Shown: positions 31,498 through 38,897 of the stretch, in pieces
Layout of the letters: the number at the start of each line of letters is the position of its first letter
Position numbering within the stretch: the stretch's first letter is position 1
DNA from: a virus
Virus record (IMG/VR): IMGVR_UViG_3300035670_000517
Location: 1-40,792 of that record
Reading direction: 5' to 3' (one strand)
Length of the DNA: 40,792 nucleotides
Translations under genes and position numbers: made by a program
Notes under the pieces: generated by a model
Seen by the model: the letters and a program-made list of their open reading frames with translations, nothing else
Told to the model about the DNA's origin: nothing
Database searches by the model: none

Positions 31498-31709
31498 CGG
31501 CAATAGTCGGCTATGGCGATGGCTATGGCTATGGCTATGGCTATGGCTATGGCAATGGCAATGGCGATGGCGATGGCTATGGCTATGGCTATGGCTATGG
31601 CTATGGCTATGGCTATGGCTATGGCAATGGCAATGGCGATGGCGATGGCTATGGCTATGGCTATGGCTATGGCACACCTCAAATCAACAATCGACACAGA
31701 CGCTCATGA
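31494..31709 (+). CDS. Gly-Tyr repeat protein
   Basis: 71 residues: MTAIV, then 27 Gly-X dipeptides, then TPQINNRHRRS. The dipeptides run GY GD, five GY, two GN, two GD, eight GY, two GN, two GD, four GY. The ATG overlaps the previous stop and the TGA overlaps the next start, both as ATGA, so the frame is probably used. The sequence is low-complexity, aromatic and likely disordered or prone to self-association; no family function is known to me. The hexamer GGCTAT can expand and contract without shifting the frame. Confidence 0.65.
   Translation: MTAIVGYGDGYGYGYGYGYGNGNGDGDGYGYGYGYGYGYGYGYGNGNGDGDGYGYGYGYGTPQINNRHRRS
31509..31670 (+). repeat. Hexanucleotide tandem repeat (GGCNAT)n
   Basis: 27 units of GGCTAT, GGCAAT or GGCGAT. 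The variant block GGCAAT x2, GGCGAT x2 appears twice, splitting runs of five, eight and four GGCTAT, so there is a higher-order period. All three plus-strand frames (GY, AM, LW) and two minus-strand frames stay open. Confidence 0.95.
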
Positions 31710-31930
31710 TCCCTCTTGTTCTCACCATCATGCTGACGGCAGCCCTACCGGCCTACGCCGGTCCGGCCGCCAAGCTCAGCCGACAGCTCGGCATTCCCAA
31801 GCGGGACGCCCGTGCGCTACTTCAGCGGGGCATCAACCACCGCCCCGCTGGCGCTGCTCCAGCAATACCCGGTGCACCATCTGTCACGCAAGGCATCCCC
31901 ATGGGTGCAGGGTCAGGGCCGGCTCAATGA
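31706..31930 (+). CDS. Small secreted or periplasmic protein
   Basis: 74 residues from the ATG at 31706, which overlaps the previous stop. The first 18 residues are a plausible signal peptide (MIPLVLTIMLTAALPAYA, cleavage before Gly19). The mature part has a basic helix (KLSRQLGIPKRDARALLQRG) and a Pro/Gly/Ala-rich tail. A signal peptide in an early phage gene suggests action at the membrane or periplasm, such as blocking superinfection, but this is speculative. Confidence 0.6.
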   Translation: MIPLVLTIMLTAALPAYAGPAAKLSRQLGIPKRDARALLQRGINHRPAGAAPAIPGAPSVTQGIPMGAGSGPAQ

Positions 31931-32241
31931 TCACACAGCAACTCATCGACGAATGGACCCGCCATGCTCCTGCCTCAGGGCCAGAGCGGGACATCCTCAT
32001 CGCTCAGCGGGCGGCGCAGTTGGCGCAGGCTGCGGTCGCGGAACAACCCCTACCGTTGTTGGAGCGTGTGGCCAAAGCGCTGCACGACGCCCCGCATCCG
32101 GTTGGCGACTGGAAGCCCGAAGCCCGCGCCGTGATCCGCGCAATCGCTGCCGATGCTCGGGCGCGAGATCTCAACGGTAAGAGTCGGTTGCTCTCATGGG
32201 AGGGTGTGGCCAACTGGCTGGAGCATGAGGCCCAGCAATGA
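31927..32241 (+). CDS. Unknown protein with PEARAVIRAIA motif
   Basis: 104 residues from the ATG at 31927 (ATGA overlap with the gene before). Helical start (QQLIDEWTRHA, LIAQRAAQLAQAAVAEQ), then LERVAKALHDAP and WKPEARAVIRAIAADARA, ending WEGVANWLEHEAQQ. The PEARA segment matches that of the protein at 27764-28381 on the other strand. The frame is also open back through the hexamer repeat, but the overlap start is preferred. Function unknown. Confidence 0.65.
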   Translation: MITQQLIDEWTRHAPASGPERDILIAQRAAQLAQAAVAEQPLPLLERVAKALHDAPHPVGDWKPEARAVIRAIAADARARDLNGKSRLLSWEGVANWLEHEAQQ

Positions 32242-32399
32242 GCAGCGACCTCCACACCATCCTCGACACCCTCGTAGCCATCGCTGCTACGGAGGTGATC
32301 CTCAAGCCCACCATCATTCGCCTAGGCAAGCAACTGCTGGCCCGGCTTGATGGCTGGCTCCAGTTCATCCCTGACTTCCTCCACCGTCCCGATGCCTAG
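32238..32399 (+). CDS. 53-residue protein of unknown role
   Basis: ATG at 32238 overlaps the previous stop (ATGA); the TAG at 32397-32399 lies just inside the next gene (8-base overlap). Sequence: MSSDLHTILDTLVAIAATEV, then ILKPTIIRLGKQLLARLDGW, then LQFIPDFLHRPDA. Two amphipathic helices, the first weakly membrane-like. Not recognised. Confidence 0.6.
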   Translation: MSSDLHTILDTLVAIAATEVILKPTIIRLGKQLLARLDGWLQFIPDFLHRPDA

Positions 32400-33201
32400 C
32401 CTCACCTACCACCCCGACCTCAGCAACGCCGACTATCACGCCCTAGCAGCCGTCAGCCCTAGCCGTATCAAGGTACTGAAGCGCTCTCCGCTGCATTTTC
32501 AAGACGCCTTCCTTGCGCCGGATCGCGTCATTCCTGAACCCACTCTGCCTCTTCTCCGTGGCACCGCACTCCATACCGGCGTGCTGGAGCCCGACCTATG
32601 GGATCAGACCGTAGCCGTGCCGCCCCATCAGTTTGACAGGCGCACCAAGGCAGGCCGCGAACTGGCGGCAGAGTTTGAGCGCAAGAATGCCGGCCGCATC
32701 ATCCTCAGCCCCGATGATGCCGACCAAGTGCGGCGCATGGCTGATGCCGTGCGCAAGCATCCCGCCGCGCGGTTCCTTCTGGAGCTCCCCGGCAGACGCG
32801 AGGCAAGCTACACCTGGCGCGATCCTGCAACCGGCGTTGAATGCAAAACCCGCCCCGATTGGCACAGTCTTGACAACCGCCTAGTCGTAGACCTCAAGTC
32901 CACCAAGGACGCCAGCCGGGCAGAGTTTGCAAAGTCGATCTCCAACTTCGACTACCACGTCCAGGCCGCATGGAACCAATCCGCCCTAGGTGCGGAGCAG
33001 TTCCTGACCATAGCCGTGGAGAGCACCCGCCCCTATGCCGTTGCGGTTTACCCCGCCAGCAACGACCTCATCGCCGCCGGGCAGCGTCGTATCGACGCAG
33101 CACTCAACCTCCTAGCTGAATGCTTCGCTTCCGGTGTCTGGCCCGGCTATGGCGACATGATCCAAGAGCCCATTGACCTCCCCGCATGGTGTCGTGATTG
33201 A
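32392..33201 (+). CDS. RecE-like exonuclease (PDDEXK superfamily)
   Basis: 269 residues from the ATG at 32392. Motifs of the RecE/DUF3799-type nuclease are RGTALHTGVLEP (His61), the Asp156 in CKTRPDWH, VVDLKSTKDA giving Asp167 and Lys169, and FDYHVQAA. These enzymes degrade one strand of duplex DNA and hand single strands to RecT. Length agrees with the catalytic part of RecE. It is followed by recT and ssb, making a single-strand annealing recombination set. Confidence 0.85.
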   Translation: MPSLTYHPDLSNADYHALAAVSPSRIKVLKRSPLHFQDAFLAPDRVIPEPTLPLLRGTALHTGVLEPDLWDQTVAVPPHQFDRRTKAGRELAAEFERKNAGRIILSPDDADQVRRMADAVRKHPAARFLLELPGRREASYTWRDPATGVECKTRPDWHSLDNRLVVDLKSTKDASRAEFAKSISNFDYHVQAAWNQSALGAEQFLTIAVESTRPYAVAVYPASNDLIAAGQRRIDAALNLLAECFASGVWPGYGDMIQEPIDLPAWCRD

Positions 33202-33286
33202 AACCATCGCGCGTTATGCGCTTGCCTTACTCGCTGGCGGCATGCTGGCACTCGCTTTGATCTATTGCTTTCCTGTCGATGACTAA
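33194..33286 (+). CDS. 30-residue membrane peptide
   Basis: GTG at 33194 to TAA at 33284-33286, overlapping both neighbours by 8 bases. The sequence ETIARYALALLAGGMLALAL followed by IYCFPVDD is one membrane helix. The double overlap suggests a real gene. Because it is so short and begins with GTG, the call is uncertain. Confidence 0.4.
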   Translation: MIETIARYALALLAGGMLALALIYCFPVDD

Positions 33287-34106
33287 CAGTCCAGCATTGC
33301 AAATCTCAGACCTGCGCTCATCTCTAGGCAAGATGCAGCGCGAGTTTGAAACAGCCCTTCCCTCTCAAATCCCTGCAGATCGCTTCATCCGCACCATCGT
33401 CACAGCGGTGCAGATGGAACCCACCCTACTGGAAGCCGATCGTAAAACATTGATCGGCGCCTGCATGAAAGCCGCAAGCGATGGCCTATTGCTTGACGGT
33501 CGTGAAGCGGGCCTTAGCGTCTACAAAAGCCGCGATACTGGCATTAAGACAGTTTCCTATATGCCGATGGTAGGCGGCATCCTCAAAAAGATTCGCCAAT
33601 CTGGTGAAATCAGCAGCATCCGCGCTCATGTTGTTTACGAAGGTGATGAATTTGATTTTGAGCTAGGTGATGATGAACGCATCCAACACAAGCCGAACCT
33701 GGCGCAGCAGGACAAACCTCTGGCGGTTTACGCCATAGCCAAATTCAAGGATGGCGACATTCAACGCGAGGTCATGAGTTACAGCCAGATCCAAAAGATC
33801 CGCGCCAAAGCTACCGGCATCGGTAAGCGCTGTTGGGACAGCGAGTGGGGCGAGATGGCCAAGAAAACAGTCATTCGTCGCCTTGCCAAACGCTTGCCCA
33901 GCAGCTCGGAACTTGATCAAGTATTCCAAAGCGATGCCGACATTAACAGGGTCACAGTTCACGAACCTGTGCCCCAGATCGAGGCAGCAAGCGGCAACAT
34001 AGTGGAGGATCTCAACCGTCAGATCTCCGCCGCGCCTGACCCCGAGCCGGTCACGGCTGAAGTCGTGGAGCAACAGGAGGCGGGTGATGATCCCTTCTCC
34101 GGTTGA
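33279..34106 (+). CDS. RecT-family single-strand annealing protein
   Basis: 275 residues. RecT signature stretches: DRFIRTIVTAVQMEP, LIGACMKAASDGLLLDGREAGL, SYMPMVGGILKKIRQSG, HVVYEGDEFDFE and SEWGEMAKKTVIRRLAKRLP. It binds single-stranded DNA and anneals complementary strands in phage recombination. It follows the RecE-like nuclease, its usual partner, with the tiny membrane peptide between. The C-terminal tail is acidic and probably flexible. Confidence 0.92.
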   Translation: MTNSPALQISDLRSSLGKMQREFETALPSQIPADRFIRTIVTAVQMEPTLLEADRKTLIGACMKAASDGLLLDGREAGLSVYKSRDTGIKTVSYMPMVGGILKKIRQSGEISSIRAHVVYEGDEFDFELGDDERIQHKPNLAQQDKPLAVYAIAKFKDGDIQREVMSYSQIQKIRAKATGIGKRCWDSEWGEMAKKTVIRRLAKRLPSSSELDQVFQSDADINRVTVHEPVPQIEAASGNIVEDLNRQISAAPDPEPVTAEVVEQQEAGDDPFSG

Positions 34107-34281
34107 TCATCTCACCGTCACGCAGCTGGCCGAGCGGTGGCATCTCCACCCAAACACCCTGCTGCGCTGGCGGAAAGATGATCAAGGCCCCGAAGCAATC
34201 CGCATCGGACAACGCATCCTCTACCCCTTAGATGGGGTCATCGCTTACGAAACCAAACACCGCATCATCCCTAACCAATGA
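34087..34281 (+). CDS. Excisionase-type helix-turn-helix protein
   Basis: 64 residues from the ATG at 34087. TVTQLAERWHLHPNTLLRWR is the winged helix-turn-helix start of the excisionase/MerR-like (HTH_17) group, followed by the wing (IRIGQRILYPLDGVIAYE). No integrase is seen, so a transcription regulator is more likely than an excisionase. It lies between recT (20-base overlap) and ssb (ATGA overlap). A candidate for reading the 28.9-30.5 kb operator repeats. Confidence 0.75.
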   Translation: MIPSPVDHLTVTQLAERWHLHPNTLLRWRKDDQGPEAIRIGQRILYPLDGVIAYETKHRIIPNQ

Positions 34282-34634
34282 ACAACATCACCCTGATAGG
34301 TCGCGCCGGCCGTGATCCTGAAGTCCGATACTTCGAGTCCGGCACCGTCGTGGCCAACCTCACGTTGGCCGTCAACCGCATGAAGCGCGATGAAGACCCC
34401 GACTGGTTCAACCTTGAGATCTGGGGCAAACAGGCCCAGGTTGCTGCTGACTACGTGCGGAAGGGAAGCTTAATCGGTGTGATCGGATCCATCCGGATTG
34501 AGAAGTACACCGATCGCAGCGGCCAAGAAAAGACCAAGCCGGTGGTAACCGTCGCCCGGCTGGAGCTGCTCGGCAGCAAGCGCGACAGCGAACAACAGCG
34601 CCATGAGCCATCCGAAGAAGAGGTTCCGTTCTGA
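34278..34634 (+). CDS. ssb: Single-stranded DNA-binding protein
   Basis: 118 residues. OB-fold start MNNITLIGRAGRDPEVRYFE, then VANLTLAVNR, PDWFNLEIWGKQAQVAADYV and RKGSLIGVIGSIRIEKYTD. The acidic tip SEEEVPF resembles the bacterial C-terminus that recruits partner proteins. Shorter than E. coli SSB (178) because the linker is short. It coats DNA during replication and recombination. Its stop lies 2 bases before the next gene. Confidence 0.92.
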   Translation: MNNITLIGRAGRDPEVRYFESGTVVANLTLAVNRMKRDEDPDWFNLEIWGKQAQVAADYVRKGSLIGVIGSIRIEKYTDRSGQEKTKPVVTVARLELLGSKRDSEQQRHEPSEEEVPF

Positions 34635-34636
34635 CC

Positions 34637-34816
34637 ATGGCTAGGCTCTCCCCCCTTCAGCGGCGCAACCTGCGGCGCCGCAGACCACGACCCAAAATCC
34701 ACTGGCAGCATCTCGCTGGGTTCCTTAGCGTTGTCCTTCCATTCATGGTATGGGCGCACTACATCCACCGCGATGCGGTATGTGACCATCAGTCCCTTAT
34801 TCACTTCTGCAAATGA
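34637..34816 (+). CDS. Small basic membrane protein
   Basis: 59 residues between ssb and the helicase gene. A very basic start (RRNLRRRRPRPKIHW) precedes one hydrophobic segment (LAGFLSVVLPFMVWAHYI) and a His/Cys-containing tail. The positive start would keep the N-terminus in the cytoplasm. No family recognised. Confidence 0.6.
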   Translation: MARLSPLQRRNLRRRRPRPKIHWQHLAGFLSVVLPFMVWAHYIHRDAVCDHQSLIHFCK

Positions 34817-34850
34817 ACACCGACAACCGTCTTACAGGTGAGGGGGTGCA

Positions 34851-36218
34851 GTGACAACCTCCTATGCTGAGTTCCTAGACCGCAAACTACATACAGGCGC
34901 AGAACATGGTTTTGATCCTGTATTCATGCCGTCTCAACTATTCGACTTTCAGCAAGCCCTAGTACAGTGGGCAGTACGCAAAGGCCGTGCCGCAATCTTC
35001 GCCGATTGCGGATTAGGCAAGACCGCAATGCAGCTAACCTGGGCTGAAAACGTGGCGCGTCATACTGGCCGCCCCGTACTCATCCTTACCCCATTGGCTG
35101 TCGCCGCGCAAACCATCCGCGAGGGTGAAAAGTTCGGCATTGAATGTCATCGCTCCAGTGATGGCAGTGTGCCGGGGCAGATTGTGATCACCAATTACGA
35201 ACGACTGGCAGCGTTTGATCCATCGGACTTTGCTGGCGTCGTATGCGATGAAAGCAGCATTCTCAAGGGCTTTGACGGCTCTCGCCGCCAAGAGATTACG
35301 CTGTTTATGCGCAAGATGCCCTATCGCCTACTTGCAACCGCAACAGCTGCGCCTAATGACTACATCGAACTAGGCACTAGCTCTGAAGCGCTCGGCTACA
35401 TGGGCCATATGGACATGCTCGCCAAGTTCTTCAAAAACGACAACAACAACTGCACCAGTCGGCGAATGTATGGCGAAGCCCCGAAGTGGCGCTTCAAGGG
35501 TCATGCAGAGATCCCATTTTGGCGATGGGTGGCAAGCTGGGCCAGGGCGTGCCGCAAACCATCAGATCTAGGGTTTGATGATGGCAAGTTCATATTGCCA
35601 AAGCTAACAGAACGGAATCATCTCATTGAAGTACAAACAGCACCGGAGGGAATGCTATTTGCTATCCCTGCAACAAACCTGCATGATCAAAGAAAGGAGC
35701 GCAAGCGCACAGTAACTGAGCGGTGCCAGCAAGTGGCAGACATGAGCAATACCGGCCAGCCTGTGTTGATATGGTGCCACCTAAACGAAGAAGGCAACAT
35801 ACTGCAGCAAATGATTCCAGATTCCGTGCAGGTATCTGGCTCTGATCCTGACCACATAAAAGAACAGCGGTTTATTGACTTTATCGACGGCAGGTCAAGA
35901 GTCCTGATAACGAAACCAAAGATCGGCGCATGGGGCCTTAACTTTCAGCACTGTAACCATATCACCTACTTTCCTTCTCATAGCTTCGAGCAATATTATC
36001 AATCCGTGCGCCGTTGCTGGCGCTTCGGACAAAAGCGCCCAGTAACAGTAGACGTCATTTTGACAGAAGGAGAGCGGCGCATTATGGAAAACCTGCAACG
36101 CAAGGCATCCGCTGCAGAGTCCATGTTTTCCCATCTTGTTGGTGAAATGGCGCAAGCCACTGGAATCAACAGGATAAACCCTTACACCATCCCTGAAACC
36201 ATCCCATCATGGCTGTAA
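34851..36218 (+). CDS. SNF2/DEAD-like superfamily 2 helicase
   Basis: 455 residues with a GTG start at 34851, preceded by GAGGGGG. Motifs: Walker A CGLGKTAM (from residue 53), motif II DESS (133-136) in place of DEAH, motif III TATAAP (163-168), and motif VI YQSVRRCWRFGQ near 385. The motif set is nearest SNF2-like phage helicases. It would use ATP to move on or remodel DNA. The methyltransferase gene overlaps its end by 10 bases, so the two probably work together or at least are co-made. Confidence 0.88.
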   Translation: MTTSYAEFLDRKLHTGAEHGFDPVFMPSQLFDFQQALVQWAVRKGRAAIFADCGLGKTAMQLTWAENVARHTGRPVLILTPLAVAAQTIREGEKFGIECHRSSDGSVPGQIVITNYERLAAFDPSDFAGVVCDESSILKGFDGSRRQEITLFMRKMPYRLLATATAAPNDYIELGTSSEALGYMGHMDMLAKFFKNDNNNCTSRRMYGEAPKWRFKGHAEIPFWRWVASWARACRKPSDLGFDDGKFILPKLTERNHLIEVQTAPEGMLFAIPATNLHDQRKERKRTVTERCQQVADMSNTGQPVLIWCHLNEEGNILQQMIPDSVQVSGSDPDHIKEQRFIDFIDGRSRVLITKPKIGAWGLNFQHCNHITYFPSHSFEQYYQSVRRCWRFGQKRPVTVDVILTEGERRIMENLQRKASAAESMFSHLVGEMAQATGINRINPYTIPETIPSWL

Positions 36219-37183
36219 CCGATCAAGTCGTAACCGACAATTACGCAATCTACAACGGCGATTGCATCGAAGTAATGCAGTCGTTGCCAGACGCAAAGGT
36301 GCATTTCAGCATCTACAGCCCGCCCTTTGGTGGACTGTATCACTACAGCTCAAATGAACGAGACATCAGCAACTGTGACGACTACCAAGGATTCTTCGAT
36401 CACTACGGATGGGTTGTAAAGGATCTGGCCAGGCTTACGATGCCAGGTCGCTGCACTGCCGTGCATTGCACGGACATACCCAACAGCAACAGCGGAAAGG
36501 ACTATCTGATTGATTTGCCTGGCGACATCATCAGGCTACATGCTGAGCACGGCTGGCGATTCGTTGCACGACATACAATCTGGAAAGAACCGCTATGGGT
36601 GCGCAACCGAACCCTTACTAAGAATCTAGCCCATAAGACAATCGTTGACGACTCAACCTATGCAGGAGTCGCTAGCGCTGATTACTTGCTCATCTTCCGC
36701 AAAGATGGAGCCAACCCAGAACCAATCTCTCACCCTACCGGCCTAGACACCTACGCTGGAGAAGCGCCAATTCCTTCGGACCTGCTGAAGTACAAAGGAC
36801 ATACCGGAAAGCAAACCGGCAACCGTTACAGCCATTGGATATGGCGGCAATATGCGTCCAGTGTTTGGGATGATGTACGGATGGGTCGTGTACTCCCATT
36901 TCAGGATTGCAAAGATCCTGACGATGAAAAGCACGTACACCCTTTGCAACTAGACGTGATTGATCGCGCAGTAGCACTTAGGAGCAACCCAGGCGAAACC
37001 GTACTAACGCCTTTTATGGGCGTTGGTAGCGAAGTCTACGGTGCTGTGAAGGCTGGCCGTAGAGGGATTGGAATTGAACTCAAACCCAGCTACTATCGCC
37101 AAGCCGTGCGCAATCTTGCCGCTACTGGTGAGATTGAATCCGAGCCTGATCAGGCTGAGCTGTTTGTAACTGATGAGCCATGA
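36209..37183 (+). CDS. DNA methyltransferase (beta-class order, SPPF motif)
   Basis: 324 residues. The catalytic motif SPPF (37-40) comes before the AdoMet-binding FMGVGSE (about 268-274), the order of beta-class amino-methyltransferases (N4-cytosine or N6-adenine). The target-recognition part lies between. No restriction enzyme partner is evident nearby, so protection of phage DNA from host restriction is the simplest role. The pairing with a helicase is notable. Confidence 0.88.
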   Translation: MAVTDQVVTDNYAIYNGDCIEVMQSLPDAKVHFSIYSPPFGGLYHYSSNERDISNCDDYQGFFDHYGWVVKDLARLTMPGRCTAVHCTDIPNSNSGKDYLIDLPGDIIRLHAEHGWRFVARHTIWKEPLWVRNRTLTKNLAHKTIVDDSTYAGVASADYLLIFRKDGANPEPISHPTGLDTYAGEAPIPSDLLKYKGHTGKQTGNRYSHWIWRQYASSVWDDVRMGRVLPFQDCKDPDDEKHVHPLQLDVIDRAVALRSNPGETVLTPFMGVGSEVYGAVKAGRRGIGIELKPSYYRQAVRNLAATGEIESEPDQAELFVTDEP

Positions 37184-37701
37184 CTTCCGTCAACATCAAA
37201 GCCGCCGCCGCTGCTCTTGGTGTTCACTTCAATACCCTACAAAAGAACATCAGCGATCCTAGAATCCAAGCCTGTATCACCGGTTACGGCCCGCATGATG
37301 CAGTGATGCTAAACCTAGCCAAACTCAAACGCGTATGGCCTAAAGTCTATACCTTCAGACGCGGCAGGTTCACCGATGATGAGGTTTACTTCATCCTGAC
37401 TTCATCATTAACTCACCATGAGCTATCACGCCGCTACAGCTGCAGTCACCAGAACATCCAGCAGATTCGCTACGGCAAAAACTACAAACACGTTCACCCT
37501 GACATCCCACGATGGAATCCCAAACTTCCAATGACATGTCACCAGTGCGTGCACTGGCAATCCGAAACCTGCAGCATGGAGCTGCCCGAGCCACAGCAGA
37601 TGGGCCCACAATTCGCGAGGGAATGCGCGACCTTTCACAGAGACGGTACGGCCTCGCCCGTGCTGGACAGTGGATCAGCAAACGAGACCATCGCAAGCTG
37701 A
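37180..37701 (+). CDS. Helix-turn-helix protein with cysteine cluster
   Basis: 173 residues. The start (IKAAAAALGVHFNTLQKNIS) and the segment at 79-105 (HHELSRRYSCSHQNIQQIRYG) both look like helix-turn-helix units. The C-terminal part has Cys120, Cys123, Cys131 and Cys149 (CHQCVHWQSETC), a likely zinc site. It overlaps the methyltransferase stop (ATGA). A DNA-binding regulator is probable; the target is unknown. Confidence 0.65.
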   Translation: MTSVNIKAAAAALGVHFNTLQKNISDPRIQACITGYGPHDAVMLNLAKLKRVWPKVYTFRRGRFTDDEVYFILTSSLTHHELSRRYSCSHQNIQQIRYGKNYKHVHPDIPRWNPKLPMTCHQCVHWQSETCSMELPEPQQMGPQFARECATFHRDGTASPVLDSGSANETIAS

Positions 37702-37814
37702 CCACCGCACCCGCTAAGGCATGGTCCACTCTCTCGCTCGACGATGCGCATGATCAGCGGTTCGTACTACTCGCTGCCTTCGGGCTTACCACCACTATTC
37801 AGAGGATCCCATGA
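37623..37814 (+). CDS. Small basic unknown protein
   Basis: 63 residues from the ATG at 37623; the frame is open further back to 37512, which would give 100 residues but a longer overlap. The sequence has RDLSQRRYGLARAGQWISKR and a helical end (FVLLAAFGLTTTIQRIP). The stop overlaps the next start (ATGA). The start choice is uncertain because any start lies within the previous gene. Confidence 0.5.
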   Translation: MRDLSQRRYGLARAGQWISKRDHRKLTTAPAKAWSTLSLDDAHDQRFVLLAAFGLTTTIQRIP

Positions 37815-38071
37815 ACTTCCCACGCAAGACCGGCAAAGACGCCGGCGGTTGCTTCGTCTGGAATGACAACGACCCACAAGAAAACCTCGGCCCTGGCCTT
37901 TCACGGCCGCTGCCCGGTGATCGCACCAACCCCTACGCCCTACGCGTACGCCCGCCACAGCAGCCACCTATGCGCGTCGTGCTGATGGCTGCAGACCTTG
38001 ATCAAGCCATCGCCTACGCTTCCGCACGCTGGCCGCAAGCCGCTATCCAACCCGTGGAGATCACACGATGA
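37811..38071 (+). CDS. Unknown small protein
   Basis: 86 residues. The first half is Gly/Pro-rich and probably disordered (NFPRKTGKDAGGCFVWNDND). The second half has a strand and helix (PMRVVLMAADLDQAIAYASA) that could form a small fold. It is joined by ATGA overlaps to the genes on both sides. Not recognised. Confidence 0.65.
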   Translation: MNFPRKTGKDAGGCFVWNDNDPQENLGPGLSRPLPGDRTNPYALRVRPPQQPPMRVVLMAADLDQAIAYASARWPQAAIQPVEITR

Positions 38072-38376
38072 CCGATCTAACCACACGCCTCCTAGCGCTG
38101 GCAGAGAAAGCTGTTGACGAGGCCCTAGAGCTTGACTACGGCGATCCTGAAGACCGCTACATCTACCGCGAACTGCAGGAGCTGCGACAGCTGGTGCTGC
38201 AGCCGGTGCCGGTGAGCGAGCGGCTGCCGGGGCCGGAGGATTGCGATAGCGAGGGCAGTTGCTGGTGGTATGACCCAAGGTTTGTTAAATGTTGGTGGTA
38301 TCTAGAAGCCTGCAACCACGCACCTTATGAAACCCACTGGCTCCCCCACCACGCCCTTCCGCTTCCTACCAAATGA
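38068..38376 (+). CDS. DUF551-like protein
   Basis: 102 residues. A helical N-terminal half (LLALAEKAVDEALELDYG, YIYRELQELRQLVLQ) is followed by VSERLPGPEDCDSEGSCWWY and an end THWLPHHALPLP, the DUF551 pattern found in many phages. Function is not known. It lies in the chain of ATGA-overlapping genes before the dCTP deaminase. Confidence 0.7.
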   Translation: MTDLTTRLLALAEKAVDEALELDYGDPEDRYIYRELQELRQLVLQPVPVSERLPGPEDCDSEGSCWWYDPRFVKCWWYLEACNHAPYETHWLPHHALPLPTK

Positions 38377-38897
38377 CCCGCCTCCCTGACTACCAGATCA
38401 CCAGCCTCTGCCTAGCGCCAACCCCGCTGGTGACGCCCTTTGATCCGGCCTTAGTCAACCCTGCCAGTATTGATGTACGGCTTGGTGACACCATCCTCAT
38501 AGAATCCTGTGAGCATGACTTCGTGCCATATGACATGGCTGAGCTTGGCCATGACGAAAGCAACCCTTACTATCTCCGCCCCGGACAGTTCATCCTGGCT
38601 CAGACGCTGGAAACCTTCAACTTTCCAGACAACATCGCCGGGCAATTCGTACTCAAATCATCCCGCGCACGGGAGGGCATTAATAACCTCCTGGCTGGAT
38701 ACTGTGACCCCGGCTGGCATGGGTCTGTTCTTACACTTGAACTGCAGAATGTACGCCAGCTGCGCTCGGTTCCCATCTGGCCTGGCATGAAAATAGGTCA
38801 GATCGTCTTCGACTACATGGACGATCGGCCACAACGTAGCTATGCCATCACCGGCCGCTACAACAACGATCAGCAGGTGCAGGAGAGTAGGGGGTGA
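38373..38897 (+). CDS. dcd: dCTP deaminase-like protein
   Basis: 174 residues. NPASIDVRLG, LRPGQFILAQTLE, SSRAREG (96-102) and DPGWHGSVLTLELQN with Glu123 as the likely catalytic base, then PGMKIGQIVF, follow the Dcd/Dut trimer family. It should convert dCTP to dUTP, feeding dTTP synthesis; a bifunctional dCTP deaminase/dUTPase cannot be excluded. The gene fits phage nucleotide supply during replication. Confidence 0.88.
   Translation: MTRLPDYQITSLCLAPTPLVTPFDPALVNPASIDVRLGDTILIESCEHDFVPYDMAELGHDESNPYYLRPGQFILAQTLETFNFPDNIAGQFVLKSSRAREGINNLLAGYCDPGWHGSVLTLELQNVRQLRSVPIWPGMKIGQIVFDYMDDRPQRSYAITGRYNNDQQVQESRG

Noticed and set aside
31509-31670. Tandem repeat as a CRISPR array
   Set aside because: Units are 6 bases with no spacers; it is a coding microsatellite.
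31513-31926. Ala-Met or Leu-Trp repeat readings of the hexamer region as the true proteins
   Set aside because: The repeat leaves several frames open by chance. Only the Gly-Tyr frame has overlapping start and stop links with the neighbouring genes.
34087-34281. Excisionase of a lysogeny module
   Set aside because: No integrase or attachment site seen. The fold is also common in plain regulators.
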